Origin: an uncultured Bacteroides sp.
Lineage (GTDB): Bacteria > Bacteroidota > Bacteroidia > Bacteroidales > Bacteroidaceae
Assembly (NCBI RefSeq): GCF_905207245.1
Contig: NZ_CAJLKP010000062.1
Span: forward strand, 1-37,366
Length of the DNA stretch: 37,366 nucleotides
Reading direction: 5' to 3'
The stretch's first letter is position 1. Each line of letters opens with the position of its first letter. This document shows positions 30,512-37,366 of this stretch, one piece after another. Position numbers and translations under genes: made by a program. Under the pieces are notes generated by a model, which did not search any database, was not told the DNA's origin, and saw only the letters and a list, made by a program, of their open reading frames with translations.

Positions 30512-30519
30512 CAAATATA
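30512..30519 (-). promoter_or_regulatory. -7 box for the carboxyltransferase-like gene
   Basis: The minus strand reads TATATTTG, about 57 bases before the start. No -33 TTTG at the usual spacing. Confidence 0.5.
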
Positions 30520-30716
30520 GATGTTTATTCTGACATATAGTCATGAATACACTTAAATTATTCAGTTAAAAAGATATGTTTTATATCATATTGCAAGAAT
30601 AGAGAAAAATCAAATCAGAAAGACTATACCGGATAGGGACACTGGGTACCCACCTTAGCTCTACATTCCTCAACCTCACCTTTACGCCGCTCAACCTTAA
30701 CTTTAATATTTCTCAC

Positions 30717-30748
30717 AAAAAAATACGCCCAGAGCACTTGCCCTGGGC
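30717..30748 (-). terminator. terminator of the second ECF sigma gene
   Basis: GCCCAG and CTGGGC form a GC-rich stem around a 10-base loop, with a run of seven T on the minus strand. It lies about 45 bases past the sigma factor stop. Confidence 0.8.
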
Positions 30749-30794
30749 TATAAGATTATAGTTTTTCGATTTATTCAATCTGTATTGTCTGTTT

Positions 30795-31298
30795 TTAAAC
30801 AAAGTCTTTCAATTCTTGTTGTAGCCGCTGGCGGGTGAAAAAGATGCGGCTTTTTACGGTTCCCAAAGGTAATCCGAGTCTATCGGCAATTTCGCGGTAC
30901 TTGAAGCCGGAAACGTGCATGGAGAAAGGCACTTTATAATCACGTGGCAATGAATTGACGATGCGATGCATCTCTTTCAAGTCATAAGACCCTTCGGTGC
31001 TTGCAAAACCGGAGTTCTGGGGCAAGTTCAAGTGATAAAGGTTATCTGTCTGGTCCACGAAAGTTTGTTCGCGAACAATTCTGCGGTAATTATTAATAAA
31101 AATATTACGCATGATGGTGTACATCCACCCTTTGAAGTTGGTATCGGGCATGTACTTGTCTTCGTTGTCCAACGCTTTGAGTGAGGTTTCCTGCAATAAA
31201 TCATTGGCCTCCTCTTTATCGGCTGTCAACTTATATGCAAAGCGAAGCAGTTCTTCTTGCACACTAATCAAATCCTTCCTAAAACTGTAGGTATTCAT
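30795..31298 (-). CDS. second ECF-family sigma factor
   Basis: A 167-residue sigma factor with regions 2 and 4 only. Region 2 runs from ELLRFAYKLTADKEEANDLL to NFKGWMYTIMRNIFINNYRR (about residues 16-77). Region 4 ends with YREIADRLGLPLGTVKSRIF (about 133-152). No membrane inhibitor gene is adjacent, so it is an orphan by context, unlike the sigma factor near 9 kb. It does not carry the TGTAACC/CGTCTA motif upstream, which suggests a different group with other control. It is divergent from the M16 peptidase gene across 267 bases. Confidence 0.92.
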   Translation of the reverse strand: MNTYSFRKDLISVQEELLRFAYKLTADKEEANDLLQETSLKALDNEDKYMPDTNFKGWMYTIMRNIFINNYRRIVREQTFVDQTDNLYHLNLPQNSGFASTEGSYDLKEMHRIVNSLPRDYKVPFSMHVSGFKYREIADRLGLPLGTVKSRIFFTRQRLQQELKDFV

Positions 31299-31402
31299 AC
31301 TTTGCTTTTTTTTAAATGGTTAATAAATATTTTAAATTCACGATTGCAAGTTTAGGGAAGTTTCCAAATTTCCGGGGGACTAATATTGTTTTTCTTTAAG
31401 GC

Positions 31403-31447
31403 GAAAACTAACATTTGACAGTTTTCACCCCCATTTTGAGAGTTTTC
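31403..31447. repeat. repeated AGTTTTC words in divergent intergenic region
   Basis: GAAAACT (31403-31409) and AGTTTTC (31420-31426) form an inverted pair, and AGTTTTC recurs at 31441-31447. They lie between the sigma and M16 genes and could be operator half-sites, but spacing (17 and 21 bases start to start) gives no clear rule. Confidence 0.4.
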
Positions 31448-31514
31448 AGGTGCTATTTTCGATAAAAAGCGTATCTTTTTCCGAAGATTTCGTAAAGTGT
31501 TTGTGATTTTTTTA

Positions 31515-31522
31515 TAGATTTG
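31515..31522 (+). promoter_or_regulatory. candidate -7 box for the M16 peptidase
   Basis: TAGATTTG fits TAnnTTTG 43 bases before the M16 start. TTTCG lies about 22 bases upstream of it, a poor -33. Confidence 0.5.
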
Positions 31523-31534
31523 CCTACATATAGC

Positions 31535-31564
31535 AAAAACACTTTATTTAAAAACACTTTATTT
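31535..31564. repeat. perfect 15-base tandem duplication in the M16 leader
   Basis: AAAAACACTTTATTT is repeated exactly end to end (31535-31549 and 31550-31564), one base before the start codon. It forms most of the predicted 5' leader. Confidence 0.9.
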
Positions 31565-31565
31565 T

Positions 31566-34466
31566 ATGAGACGAATTTTCAAACTATTCATTCTGCTGGC
31601 TATCATGGCTGTCTCTTTGCCGTCCTTCGGTCAAGGATTGAAAGCCTTCAAGCTAAAGAATGGTCTTTCCGTATATATATGGGAGGACAACACGAAATCG
31701 GATGTATATGGTATTGTAGCCTGTCGGACAGGCTCGGTCAACGACCCGGCGGAATACACCGGATTGGCTCACTACCTGGAACATGTGATGTTCAAGGGTA
31801 CCGATAAAATTGGTGCATTGGACTGGGCTACAGAAAAACCGCTTTACGAGAAAATTATCACTAAGTACGACGAAATGGCCGACGAAGCTGATCCCGTAAA
31901 GAAAGAAGCTATCGCAAAAGAAATCAACGAGCTGACTGTAGAAGCCGCCAAAGTGAGTGTATCTACTGAATTTATGAACCTGATAGAGAGCATGGGTGGT
32001 AAGGGACTGAATGCCGGAACCAGCTTTGACGTGACTTACTATCACAACTCATTCCCTCCCTATCAGATCAACAAATGGCTGGAAATCTACTCGCAGCGTA
32101 TGATAAACCCGGTATTCCGTACCTTCCAGACTGAGTTGGAAAGTGTATATGAGGAATATAATATGTATCAGGACAACCCGAGCAGCGTACAGCAAGAGTT
32201 CATCTCAAGCAAGGCATACGAAGGGCATCCTTACGCACGCCCCATCATCGGCTTGCCCGAACACTTAAAGAACCCGCGTCTGAGCAAACTCATCGACTAT
32301 TACAACGACTGGTACACCCCCGAGAACATGGTACTCATCCTCGTGGGTAACGTTAATGCCCAGCAAATCAGCGGTCGCATCAACGCCACCTTCGGACGCC
32401 TGCAAGCAAAAGCTACTCCCGAACGCAAAACTTATCCCGACCTGGACATCAAAGGCCGCAAGCAATATAATGCAAAAGTGGGTTATTATCCCAACGTATG
32501 CCTCGTGTACAAAGGTGTACCTGCCGGACATCCCGACGAAAAGCCTTTGGATATCGCCATGTCTTTGCTGAGCAACAACAGCAACACCGGTACACTGGAC
32601 AAGTTGACCATCGACGGCGAACTGACCCAAGGTTTCGCCTATTCAGACAGCCGTCGCGAACAGGGTCGTAACATCGTACGCTGCGTTCCGCTCTACGACG
32701 AAAACCAACGCCGTTTCGAATCCAACAAAAGTGCTGAAAAGAAAGCCCTGAAAGCTATCGAAAAAGTAGCCAACGGTCAATTTGAAGAATGGCAGATCAA
32801 TTCTATCAAGAACAATATGTGCCGTGATTTCGACCGCAGCATGGAGTCAAACACCTACAAGGCGCACATGCTGATGAACGCCTTCATCAACGAAGAAGAC
32901 CTGGGACAAGTACTCAACTACAAGGATGAAGTGATGGCCATCACAACAGAAGACATCAAACGTGTTGCCAAACAATATCTGACCAATGACTACCTTGCCA
33001 TCTACATTGAAAAAGGAAAGCTCGACAAGAGCGCTAAAATAAAGAAACCGGGATACAAACCCATCGAACCTCCTGTAGGCAAACAATCACTGTATGCCAC
33101 ACAGTTCAAGAACATGCCTATCGGACAGGTAGATGAAAAATTCATCGACTTCAGTGACGTACAAAGCAAACAGTTGAACGACCGTTCCAAGATGTACTAC
33201 ACACAGAATCCGGAAAACAACGTATTCAGTCTGACCCTGCGCTACGGTGTCGGCGAACGTGAATTCCGCAAACTGGGCATCGCCGCCGACCTGATGAACA
33301 ATGCCGGTATCATGGGCGCCTACGAACCGCAACAACTGAAAGAAGAACTCGGTAAGCTGAACGCTACCTGCGAAGTAAGTGCCAACAGCAACTACCTCTA
33401 TATTACTATGGAAGGTTACGAAGAAACTTTGCCGCAAGCTTGCCAACTCCTTGCCCGCCAGATTCTGATGCCGAAACTGGACGACAAGCAGTTGAGCCGT
33501 ATCAAAGGTTCCATGTTGGGCAGTCGCCAGCAGCGCAAAGAAAATGTAAACGCTTTGTCCAGTGCACTCATGCAATACATGATTTTCCAGGATAAGTCGT
33601 CTTATATCGACGAACTGACCGACAAAGAAGTTTATGAATTGCAGATTTCCGAACTGACAGGCGACATCAACCGTGCTGCCAACTATGAAGCCGAAATCTT
33701 CTATTGTGGTACACTACCTTTCGACAACGCTTATGACATCCTCAGCAAGAACCTGCCACTGGTTGCCAACGAAAGACCGTCTACTTCACCACAAGACAAG
33801 CCTATGGCTACCGTAACGGAAAACACCGTTTACTTCCTGCCGAACTCTGATGCAGAACAGGCACAAATCTACTTCTACATGCCGATGGAAAAGTATGATA
33901 CGAAAGATGACGTGATTCGTGACGCATTCAATCAATATTTCTCTGGTGGTTTCAATGGTTTGGTACTCGATGAAATCCGTGGAAAACGTTCTATGGCTTA
34001 CTCAGCCGGAGCTTACATCGGTACACCTACATTGCCGGGCAACCCGACTTACCTCTTCGGTAACATCGGTACGCAGAACGACAAAGCCAACGATGCACTG
34101 GATGTATTCATGGGCTTGATTACAGACATGCCGAAGAATGCCGAACGTATAGACAACATCAAGAGCTATATGCGTCAGGAAATGCTGACTACGCATCCTT
34201 CTTTCCGCAACAAGGCCGAATACATGAGATCATTGCAGCGTGTAGGTTATAACGATGACCCCACCAAGCAAAACCTGCCGAAGGTGGATGCCCTGACTTT
34301 TGATGATATCGTGAAGTATTACGAAGAGAATGTCAAAGGCAAACCCTACTGCATCGGTATCATGGGTAACCCGAAAGATATCGACGTGAAGAAACTTGAG
34401 AAATACGGTAAAGTAGTGAAACTGAACGAAAGAAAACTGTTCAACACGAAAGACGCCATGTTCTAA
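31566..34466 (+). CDS. large exported M16-family zinc peptidase
   Basis: A 966-residue insulinase/pitrilysin-family protease with a signal peptide (residues 1-22, ending SLPSFG before QGLK). The inverted zinc motif HYLEH is at residues 69-73, and the downstream glutamate in TELESVYEEYN (190-199) completes the site. Two M16 halves follow; the C-terminal half (from about 530) is the inactive type, as in all members. It is likely periplasmic or outer-membrane associated and degrades peptides; substrate unknown. It is a single gene with a palindrome just after its stop. Confidence 0.93.
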   Translation: MRRIFKLFILLAIMAVSLPSFGQGLKAFKLKNGLSVYIWEDNTKSDVYGIVACRTGSVNDPAEYTGLAHYLEHVMFKGTDKIGALDWATEKPLYEKIITKYDEMADEADPVKKEAIAKEINELTVEAAKVSVSTEFMNLIESMGGKGLNAGTSFDVTYYHNSFPPYQINKWLEIYSQRMINPVFRTFQTELESVYEEYNMYQDNPSSVQQEFISSKAYEGHPYARPIIGLPEHLKNPRLSKLIDYYNDWYTPENMVLILVGNVNAQQISGRINATFGRLQAKATPERKTYPDLDIKGRKQYNAKVGYYPNVCLVYKGVPAGHPDEKPLDIAMSLLSNNSNTGTLDKLTIDGELTQGFAYSDSRREQGRNIVRCVPLYDENQRRFESNKSAEKKALKAIEKVANGQFEEWQINSIKNNMCRDFDRSMESNTYKAHMLMNAFINEEDLGQVLNYKDEVMAITTEDIKRVAKQYLTNDYLAIYIEKGKLDKSAKIKKPGYKPIEPPVGKQSLYATQFKNMPIGQVDEKFIDFSDVQSKQLNDRSKMYYTQNPENNVFSLTLRYGVGEREFRKLGIAADLMNNAGIMGAYEPQQLKEELGKLNATCEVSANSNYLYITMEGYEETLPQACQLLARQILMPKLDDKQLSRIKGSMLGSRQQRKENVNALSSALMQYMIFQDKSSYIDELTDKEVYELQISELTGDINRAANYEAEIFYCGTLPFDNAYDILSKNLPLVANERPSTSPQDKPMATVTENTVYFLPNSDAEQAQIYFYMPMEKYDTKDDVIRDAFNQYFSGGFNGLVLDEIRGKRSMAYSAGAYIGTPTLPGNPTYLFGNIGTQNDKANDALDVFMGLITDMPKNAERIDNIKSYMRQEMLTTHPSFRNKAEYMRSLQRVGYNDDPTKQNLPKVDALTFDDIVKYYEENVKGKPYCIGIMGNPKDIDVKKLEKYGKVVKLNERKLFNTKDAMF

Positions 34467-34472
34467 AGAGTG

Positions 34473-34552
34473 ACGAGCTACAAGCTACGAGTTACAAGTT
34501 GCTGCGCTATGACGCTGAAAAGCACTTGTAGCTCGTAGCTTGTAGCTCGTCT
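34473..34552. repeat. 28-base palindrome with CATAGC loop
   Basis: 34473-34500 pairs with 34525-34552 at 28 positions, one of them a G-U wobble. Arms are GAGCTACAAG-type repeats like those at 24.5 kb. The 24-base loop contains GCTGCGCTATG (34502-34512), the reverse complement of CATAGCGCAGC, so the element is inverted relative to the others. It lies between the convergent M16 and TRIC genes. Confidence 0.92.
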
Positions 34553-34559
34553 CTTTCTC

Positions 34560-35186
34560 TTATTCTTCCCCTTCTTCCTCACTTCCCGAAAGAATCGGCA
34601 AACAGATGTTATACTTCACCGCCAGAATACGTGTGACGAACACCGACATGCCGCCTGCCACCTGGCAACCGTAGGACTGCAAACCCAATGCGTGACACAC
34701 CCAATAAACCGTACCGCCTACCACGCACGCCATCGCATAAATCTCTTTTCTGAAAATCAGCGGAATCTCATTGATGAACACATCCCGAATCACACCACCC
34801 GCAGCACCCGTAATGCTACCCATGATGATAGCCACCCAGAACGGATACCCCAACGCAATACTTTTCCCCACACCGACCACCGTAAACAGCGCCAGTCCGA
34901 TGCTATCGAAAATAAAGAATGTATTATGCAGATGAATGAGATGTTTACCGAAAAGGATTACCCAAAGCAAAGCCAGTCCCGTACATATCAAGTAGATAGG
35001 GTCCGTCATCCAGCCCGGCGTCACACCCAGCAGCACATCACGTATCGTACCGCCTCCGATGGCAGTCACAAACCCTACCACGTATGCCCCAAACCAGTCG
35101 AACCGTTTTGCTGATGCCAGACGGATGCCACTGATAGCAAAGGCAAACGTACCTATAAAATCGAGTATTTGAACAAATGTTGGCAT
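34560..35186 (-). CDS. TRIC-type cation channel family protein
   Basis: A 208-residue inner-membrane protein with six or seven helices, of the UPF0126/TRIC family (homologous to the animal trimeric intracellular cation channels). It carries two repeated halves with the conserved turn GGGTIRDVLLG (about residues 43-53) and GGVIRDVFINEIPLIFRKE (about 128-146). The acidic tail SGSEEEGEE is cytoplasmic or periplasmic. I chose the ATG at MPTFVQIL over a TTG three codons upstream. It stands alone, divergent from wecB and convergent with the M16 gene. Confidence 0.92.
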   Translation of the reverse strand: MPTFVQILDFIGTFAFAISGIRLASAKRFDWFGAYVVGFVTAIGGGTIRDVLLGVTPGWMTDPIYLICTGLALLWVILFGKHLIHLHNTFFIFDSIGLALFTVVGVGKSIALGYPFWVAIIMGSITGAAGGVIRDVFINEIPLIFRKEIYAMACVVGGTVYWVCHALGLQSYGCQVAGGMSVFVTRILAVKYNICLPILSGSEEEGEE

Positions 35187-35280
35187 GATAATCAATAATT
35201 AACGTTTAATGATTAGTGATTAATAATTGTCGGTTATTAAAATTATCGGCAAAGTAACGAATAATTTCCCTAAGAAAACG

Positions 35281-35288
35281 TACATTTG
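35281..35288 (+). promoter_or_regulatory. -7 box for wecB
   Basis: TACATTTG lies 28 bases before the chosen wecB ATG. No standard -33 element at 19-21 bases. Confidence 0.55.
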
Positions 35289-35316
35289 TCTCTTGGAAAT
35301 TAAAAAAAACAGCAAA

Positions 35317-36450
35317 ATGAAAATAACGATTGTAGCGGGAGCACGTCCCAACTTCATGAAAATAGCACCTATCACCCGTGCCATCAAAGCTGCACAGGAA
35401 GCAGGAAAGCGAATCTCATACCGTCTGGTCTACACCGGGCGTCAGGATGACACCAGTCTGGATGCTTCCCTATTCTCCGATCTGGACATGAAGCAACCCG
35501 ACGGTTATCTGGGCGTCAGCGGACACGACCATTCCGAAGTGGCAGCCGCCATCATGCTCGCCTTCGAAAAAGAACTGAACAATCATCCCGCGCAAGTGGT
35601 CCTCGTGGTAGACGACCTCACTGCCACCATGAGCTGCTCCATCGTCGCCAAGAAGCGTGGCCTGAAAGTAGCCCACCTCATTGCCGGCACCCGTTCTTTC
35701 GACATGAACATGCCCCGCGAAGTGAACCGCACCATCGTAGACGCCATCTCCGACTATCTGTTCACAGCAGGCATGGTTGCCAACCGCAACCTCAATCAGG
35801 AAGGCATGATACCCGAATACATCCATTACGTAGGAAACATACTGATAGATACCATCCGCTACAACCGTCACCGCCTGTTGCAACCCGTGTGGTTCTCCAC
35901 CATGGGACTGGAAAAGCGCGGCTACTTGTTGCTGACCCTCAACCGCCATGACCTGTTGACAAAGAAAAAGGTGCTCAACGCCCTGATGCAGGCATTGGTA
36001 GAGAAAGCTGAAGGCATGCCCATCATCGCCCCTTTGCATCCTTACGTGCAGAATGCCATTAAGACGCTCGAAATCTCTGCTTCCAACCTGCATATTCTTC
36101 CGCCGCAAAGTTACCTGCATTTCGGTTATCTTATCAACCATGCCAAAGGTATCATCACCGACTCCGGAAACATCGCCGAAGAAGCTACTTTCCTCGACGT
36201 GCCCTGCATCACGCTCAACTCTTATGCCGAGCACCCCGAGACCTGGCGTGTGGGCACCAATGAGCTGGTGAATGAAGATCCTGTCGCCTTTGCCTCCATG
36301 CTGGAAAAAATGTTGCACAGCGAATGGAAACACACTACTCTACCCGACCGTTGGGACGGACGGACGGCAGAACGCATTGTGCAGACGTTGATTTATGAAG
36401 AATCAAAAAGCGCAGCAAAAAGTCAGGAAAGGGACAACCTACAGAAATAA
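35317..36450 (+). CDS. wecB: UDP-N-acetylglucosamine 2-epimerase (non-hydrolysing)
   Basis: A 377-residue epimerase that interconverts UDP-GlcNAc and UDP-ManNAc for surface polysaccharide. The start is KITIVAGARPNFMKIAPI, the family signature (residues 2-19). DDTSLDASLFSDLDM near 45 is the region homologous to the QHxxMS stretch, and ITDSGNIAEEATFLDVPC near 280-298 is the UDP-binding end; the usual ITDSGGIQEE reads ITDSGNIAEE. I chose the ATG at MKITIVA; 30 upstream codons run through the promoter. Its last 28 bases overlap the convergent glycosyltransferase gene. Confidence 0.92.
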   Translation: MKITIVAGARPNFMKIAPITRAIKAAQEAGKRISYRLVYTGRQDDTSLDASLFSDLDMKQPDGYLGVSGHDHSEVAAAIMLAFEKELNNHPAQVVLVVDDLTATMSCSIVAKKRGLKVAHLIAGTRSFDMNMPREVNRTIVDAISDYLFTAGMVANRNLNQEGMIPEYIHYVGNILIDTIRYNRHRLLQPVWFSTMGLEKRGYLLLTLNRHDLLTKKKVLNALMQALVEKAEGMPIIAPLHPYVQNAIKTLEISASNLHILPPQSYLHFGYLINHAKGIITDSGNIAEEATFLDVPCITLNSYAEHPETWRVGTNELVNEDPVAFASMLEKMLHSEWKHTTLPDRWDGRTAERIVQTLIYEESKSAAKSQERDNLQK

Positions 36451-37286
36451 CCCAATTTATAAAAAGCGAAAAGCCGCAGGGAAGGATATTTCCCTGTAAG
36501 ATTCTTTTCCAAAAGACTTTCGGACATACGGAAAATGAAAGCGGTGAACGCCACAGCATGAAGCCGCTTCACTCCGTCATACCAACGCAACAAACGGACG
36601 TAAAGAAGCAACTCCTGTTCATATCCCAACAAATTTTTCACAGAACGGCGCGTCTTAGCCAGAAAAGCAGAGCTATCCTCCTCCACCAGATGCCAAACAG
36701 GATTCTCAACATGCAACACACGTACCCCCGCCTCTTCCAACCTCCTTCCGAAAGCTGTATCTTCATATCCCAAATGAAACGCTTCATCAAAACGGATGCG
36801 CAAAAAGAGTTCTCTCGGAATCAGGAAATTCATACTTATGAATCGTTGATAAGGTTGCTTATTCCGCTCAGTTGCCGGCTGTGCCTCCACCCGCATCCCA
36901 TACTTATACCGTAGAGCCGCATCCCCCGCTTTCTTATAGGAAAATCCGCCACAAACAACATGTTCGCCCACATGATTAAGGTATGTCGAAAGAAATTCCG
37001 CCTCCACGGGTCGTGTATCCGTATCCAAGAAAAGCAAATTAGGATAACGAGCCTGTTCCCCCAGATAATTGCGCACAAATGCAGGACCATGATTTTCTTC
37101 AAGTTCAAACACATGGCACCCTTCCAATACATTCAGCACCCGATTCTCTTCCCGCACCTCTTCACACGACGCATCATCTGCCAACAGGATTTCAAAAGGA
37201 ATCTTCGTCAGCAAAGCCATCTCATGCAGCTTCTTCACCAATGAAACGCAATTGATATTATATACCGGAATAAGGATGGATAACAT
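36423..37286 (-). CDS. glycosyltransferase family 2, soluble or peripheral
   Basis: A 288-residue GT2 enzyme. The GT-A domain starts MLSILIPVYNINCVSLV (residues 1-17), with EILLADDASCEEVRE (about 33-47), LLFLDTDTRPVEAEF holding the DxD-like DTD (about 81-95), and FHLGYEDTAFGRRLEEAG with the ED catalytic pair (about 168-185). No membrane helix is seen. I chose the ATG at MLSILIP because it lies four bases after a TATATTTG -7 box, and upstream codons read GKRKKK-rich non-conserved sequence. It probably acts on the same surface glycan as wecB; the 28-base convergent overlap suggests tight packing. Confidence 0.88.
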   Translation of the reverse strand: MLSILIPVYNINCVSLVKKLHEMALLTKIPFEILLADDASCEEVREENRVLNVLEGCHVFELEENHGPAFVRNYLGEQARYPNLLFLDTDTRPVEAEFLSTYLNHVGEHVVCGGFSYKKAGDAALRYKYGMRVEAQPATERNKQPYQRFISMNFLIPRELFLRIRFDEAFHLGYEDTAFGRRLEEAGVRVLHVENPVWHLVEEDSSAFLAKTRRSVKNLLGYEQELLLYVRLLRWYDGVKRLHAVAFTAFIFRMSESLLEKNLTGKYPSLRLFAFYKLGYFCRLSLS

Positions 37287-37290
37287 TGCG

Positions 37291-37298
37291 CAAATATA
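37291..37298 (-). promoter_or_regulatory. -7 box four bases before the glycosyltransferase start
   Basis: The minus strand reads TATATTTG, then CGCA, then ATG, predicting a leaderless transcript. A TTTC 19 bases upstream is a degenerate -33. From 37299 to the window end nothing else is seen. Confidence 0.6.
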
Positions 37299-37366
37299 CT
37301 TTTTCTTTCGTTTGCCCGAAAGAAAAAGTATCAAAAAGAAAGGGCACGGGCTCAGTCTACGGTGCT

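Larger units (their letters stand above)
30455..30794. other. intergenic region with promoter and terminator
   Basis: This stretch between the two minus-strand genes has no supported gene. It holds the -7 box of the carboxyltransferase-like gene, a pair of CTCAACCT words 21 bases apart (30669-30676 and 30690-30697) and the terminator of the sigma gene. Otherwise nothing is seen. Confidence 0.6.

Noticed and set aside
35470..36333. 287-codon minus-strand frame opposite wecB
   Set aside because: Antisense shadow; wecB motifs on the plus strand are unmistakable.
1..37366. tRNA, rRNA, insertion sequences, integrases, phage genes
   Set aside because: I looked on both strands for cloverleaf-type ends, rRNA-like blocks and transposase motifs and recognised none.

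Overview
The window looks like chromosomal DNA of a Bacteroides-type member of the Bacteroidales. The evidence is repeated -7 boxes of the form TAnnTTTG (several with a TTTG -33 element 19-20 bases upstream), the near absence of Shine-Dalgarno sequences, a six-gene Na+-NQR operon, a short ACT-less SerA with lysine at the usual catalytic histidine, a secreted C1 aminopeptidase and many families typical of gut Bacteroides. I saw no rRNA, tRNA, CRISPR, phage or insertion sequence. Species is not assigned.

Layout. 1-511: no convincing gene, but nested hairpins. 512-8.1 kb: housekeeping genes (nitroreductase, an HpaII-like protein, CDGSH protein, YigZ, glycerate kinase, Fe-S flavoprotein, FKBP, aspartate dehydrogenase-like protein, 2-hydroxyacid dehydrogenase-like protein). 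8.1-9.9 kb: two very small genes, then an ECF sigma factor with a small membrane partner, divergent from a DUF6249-type membrane protein; the intergenic region carries two mirror-image ECF-type promoters. 10-13.6 kb: serC-serA operon ending in a small membrane protein and a DUF1015 protein. 13.8-15.2 kb: DEAD-box helicase. 15.3-21.3 kb: nqrABCDEF with its own promoter and terminator. 21.5-31.3 kb: secreted C1 peptidase, outer-membrane beta-barrel protein, membrane glycosyltransferase, soluble hybrid histidine kinase, a carboxyltransferase-like protein with a degenerate biotin-carrier tail, and a second ECF sigma factor. 31.5 kb to end: large M16 peptidase, TRIC-type channel, UDP-GlcNAc 2-epimerase and a convergent glycosyltransferase.

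Working together: NQR couples NADH oxidation to Na+ export. SerA and SerC make the first two steps from 3-phosphoglycerate to serine. The ECF sigma, its membrane partner and the divergent membrane protein look like one autoregulated envelope-response module. WecB and the two glycosyltransferases point to surface glycan synthesis.

The most unusual content is intergenic. Three long palindromes (about 24.5, 28.6 and 34.5 kb) are built from short repeats that differ between elements yet share a loop motif CATAGC[G/A]CAGC. A fourth degenerate copy may lie inside the nqr operon. Two further palindromes, built of 11-base and CACAGAG-type repeats, have other loops. I also see three genes with a -7 box exactly four bases before the start codon (predicted leaderless), an HpaII-like protein with no methylase next to it and an altered candidate catalytic motif, and a carboxyltransferase whose biotin-attachment lysine motif is gone.
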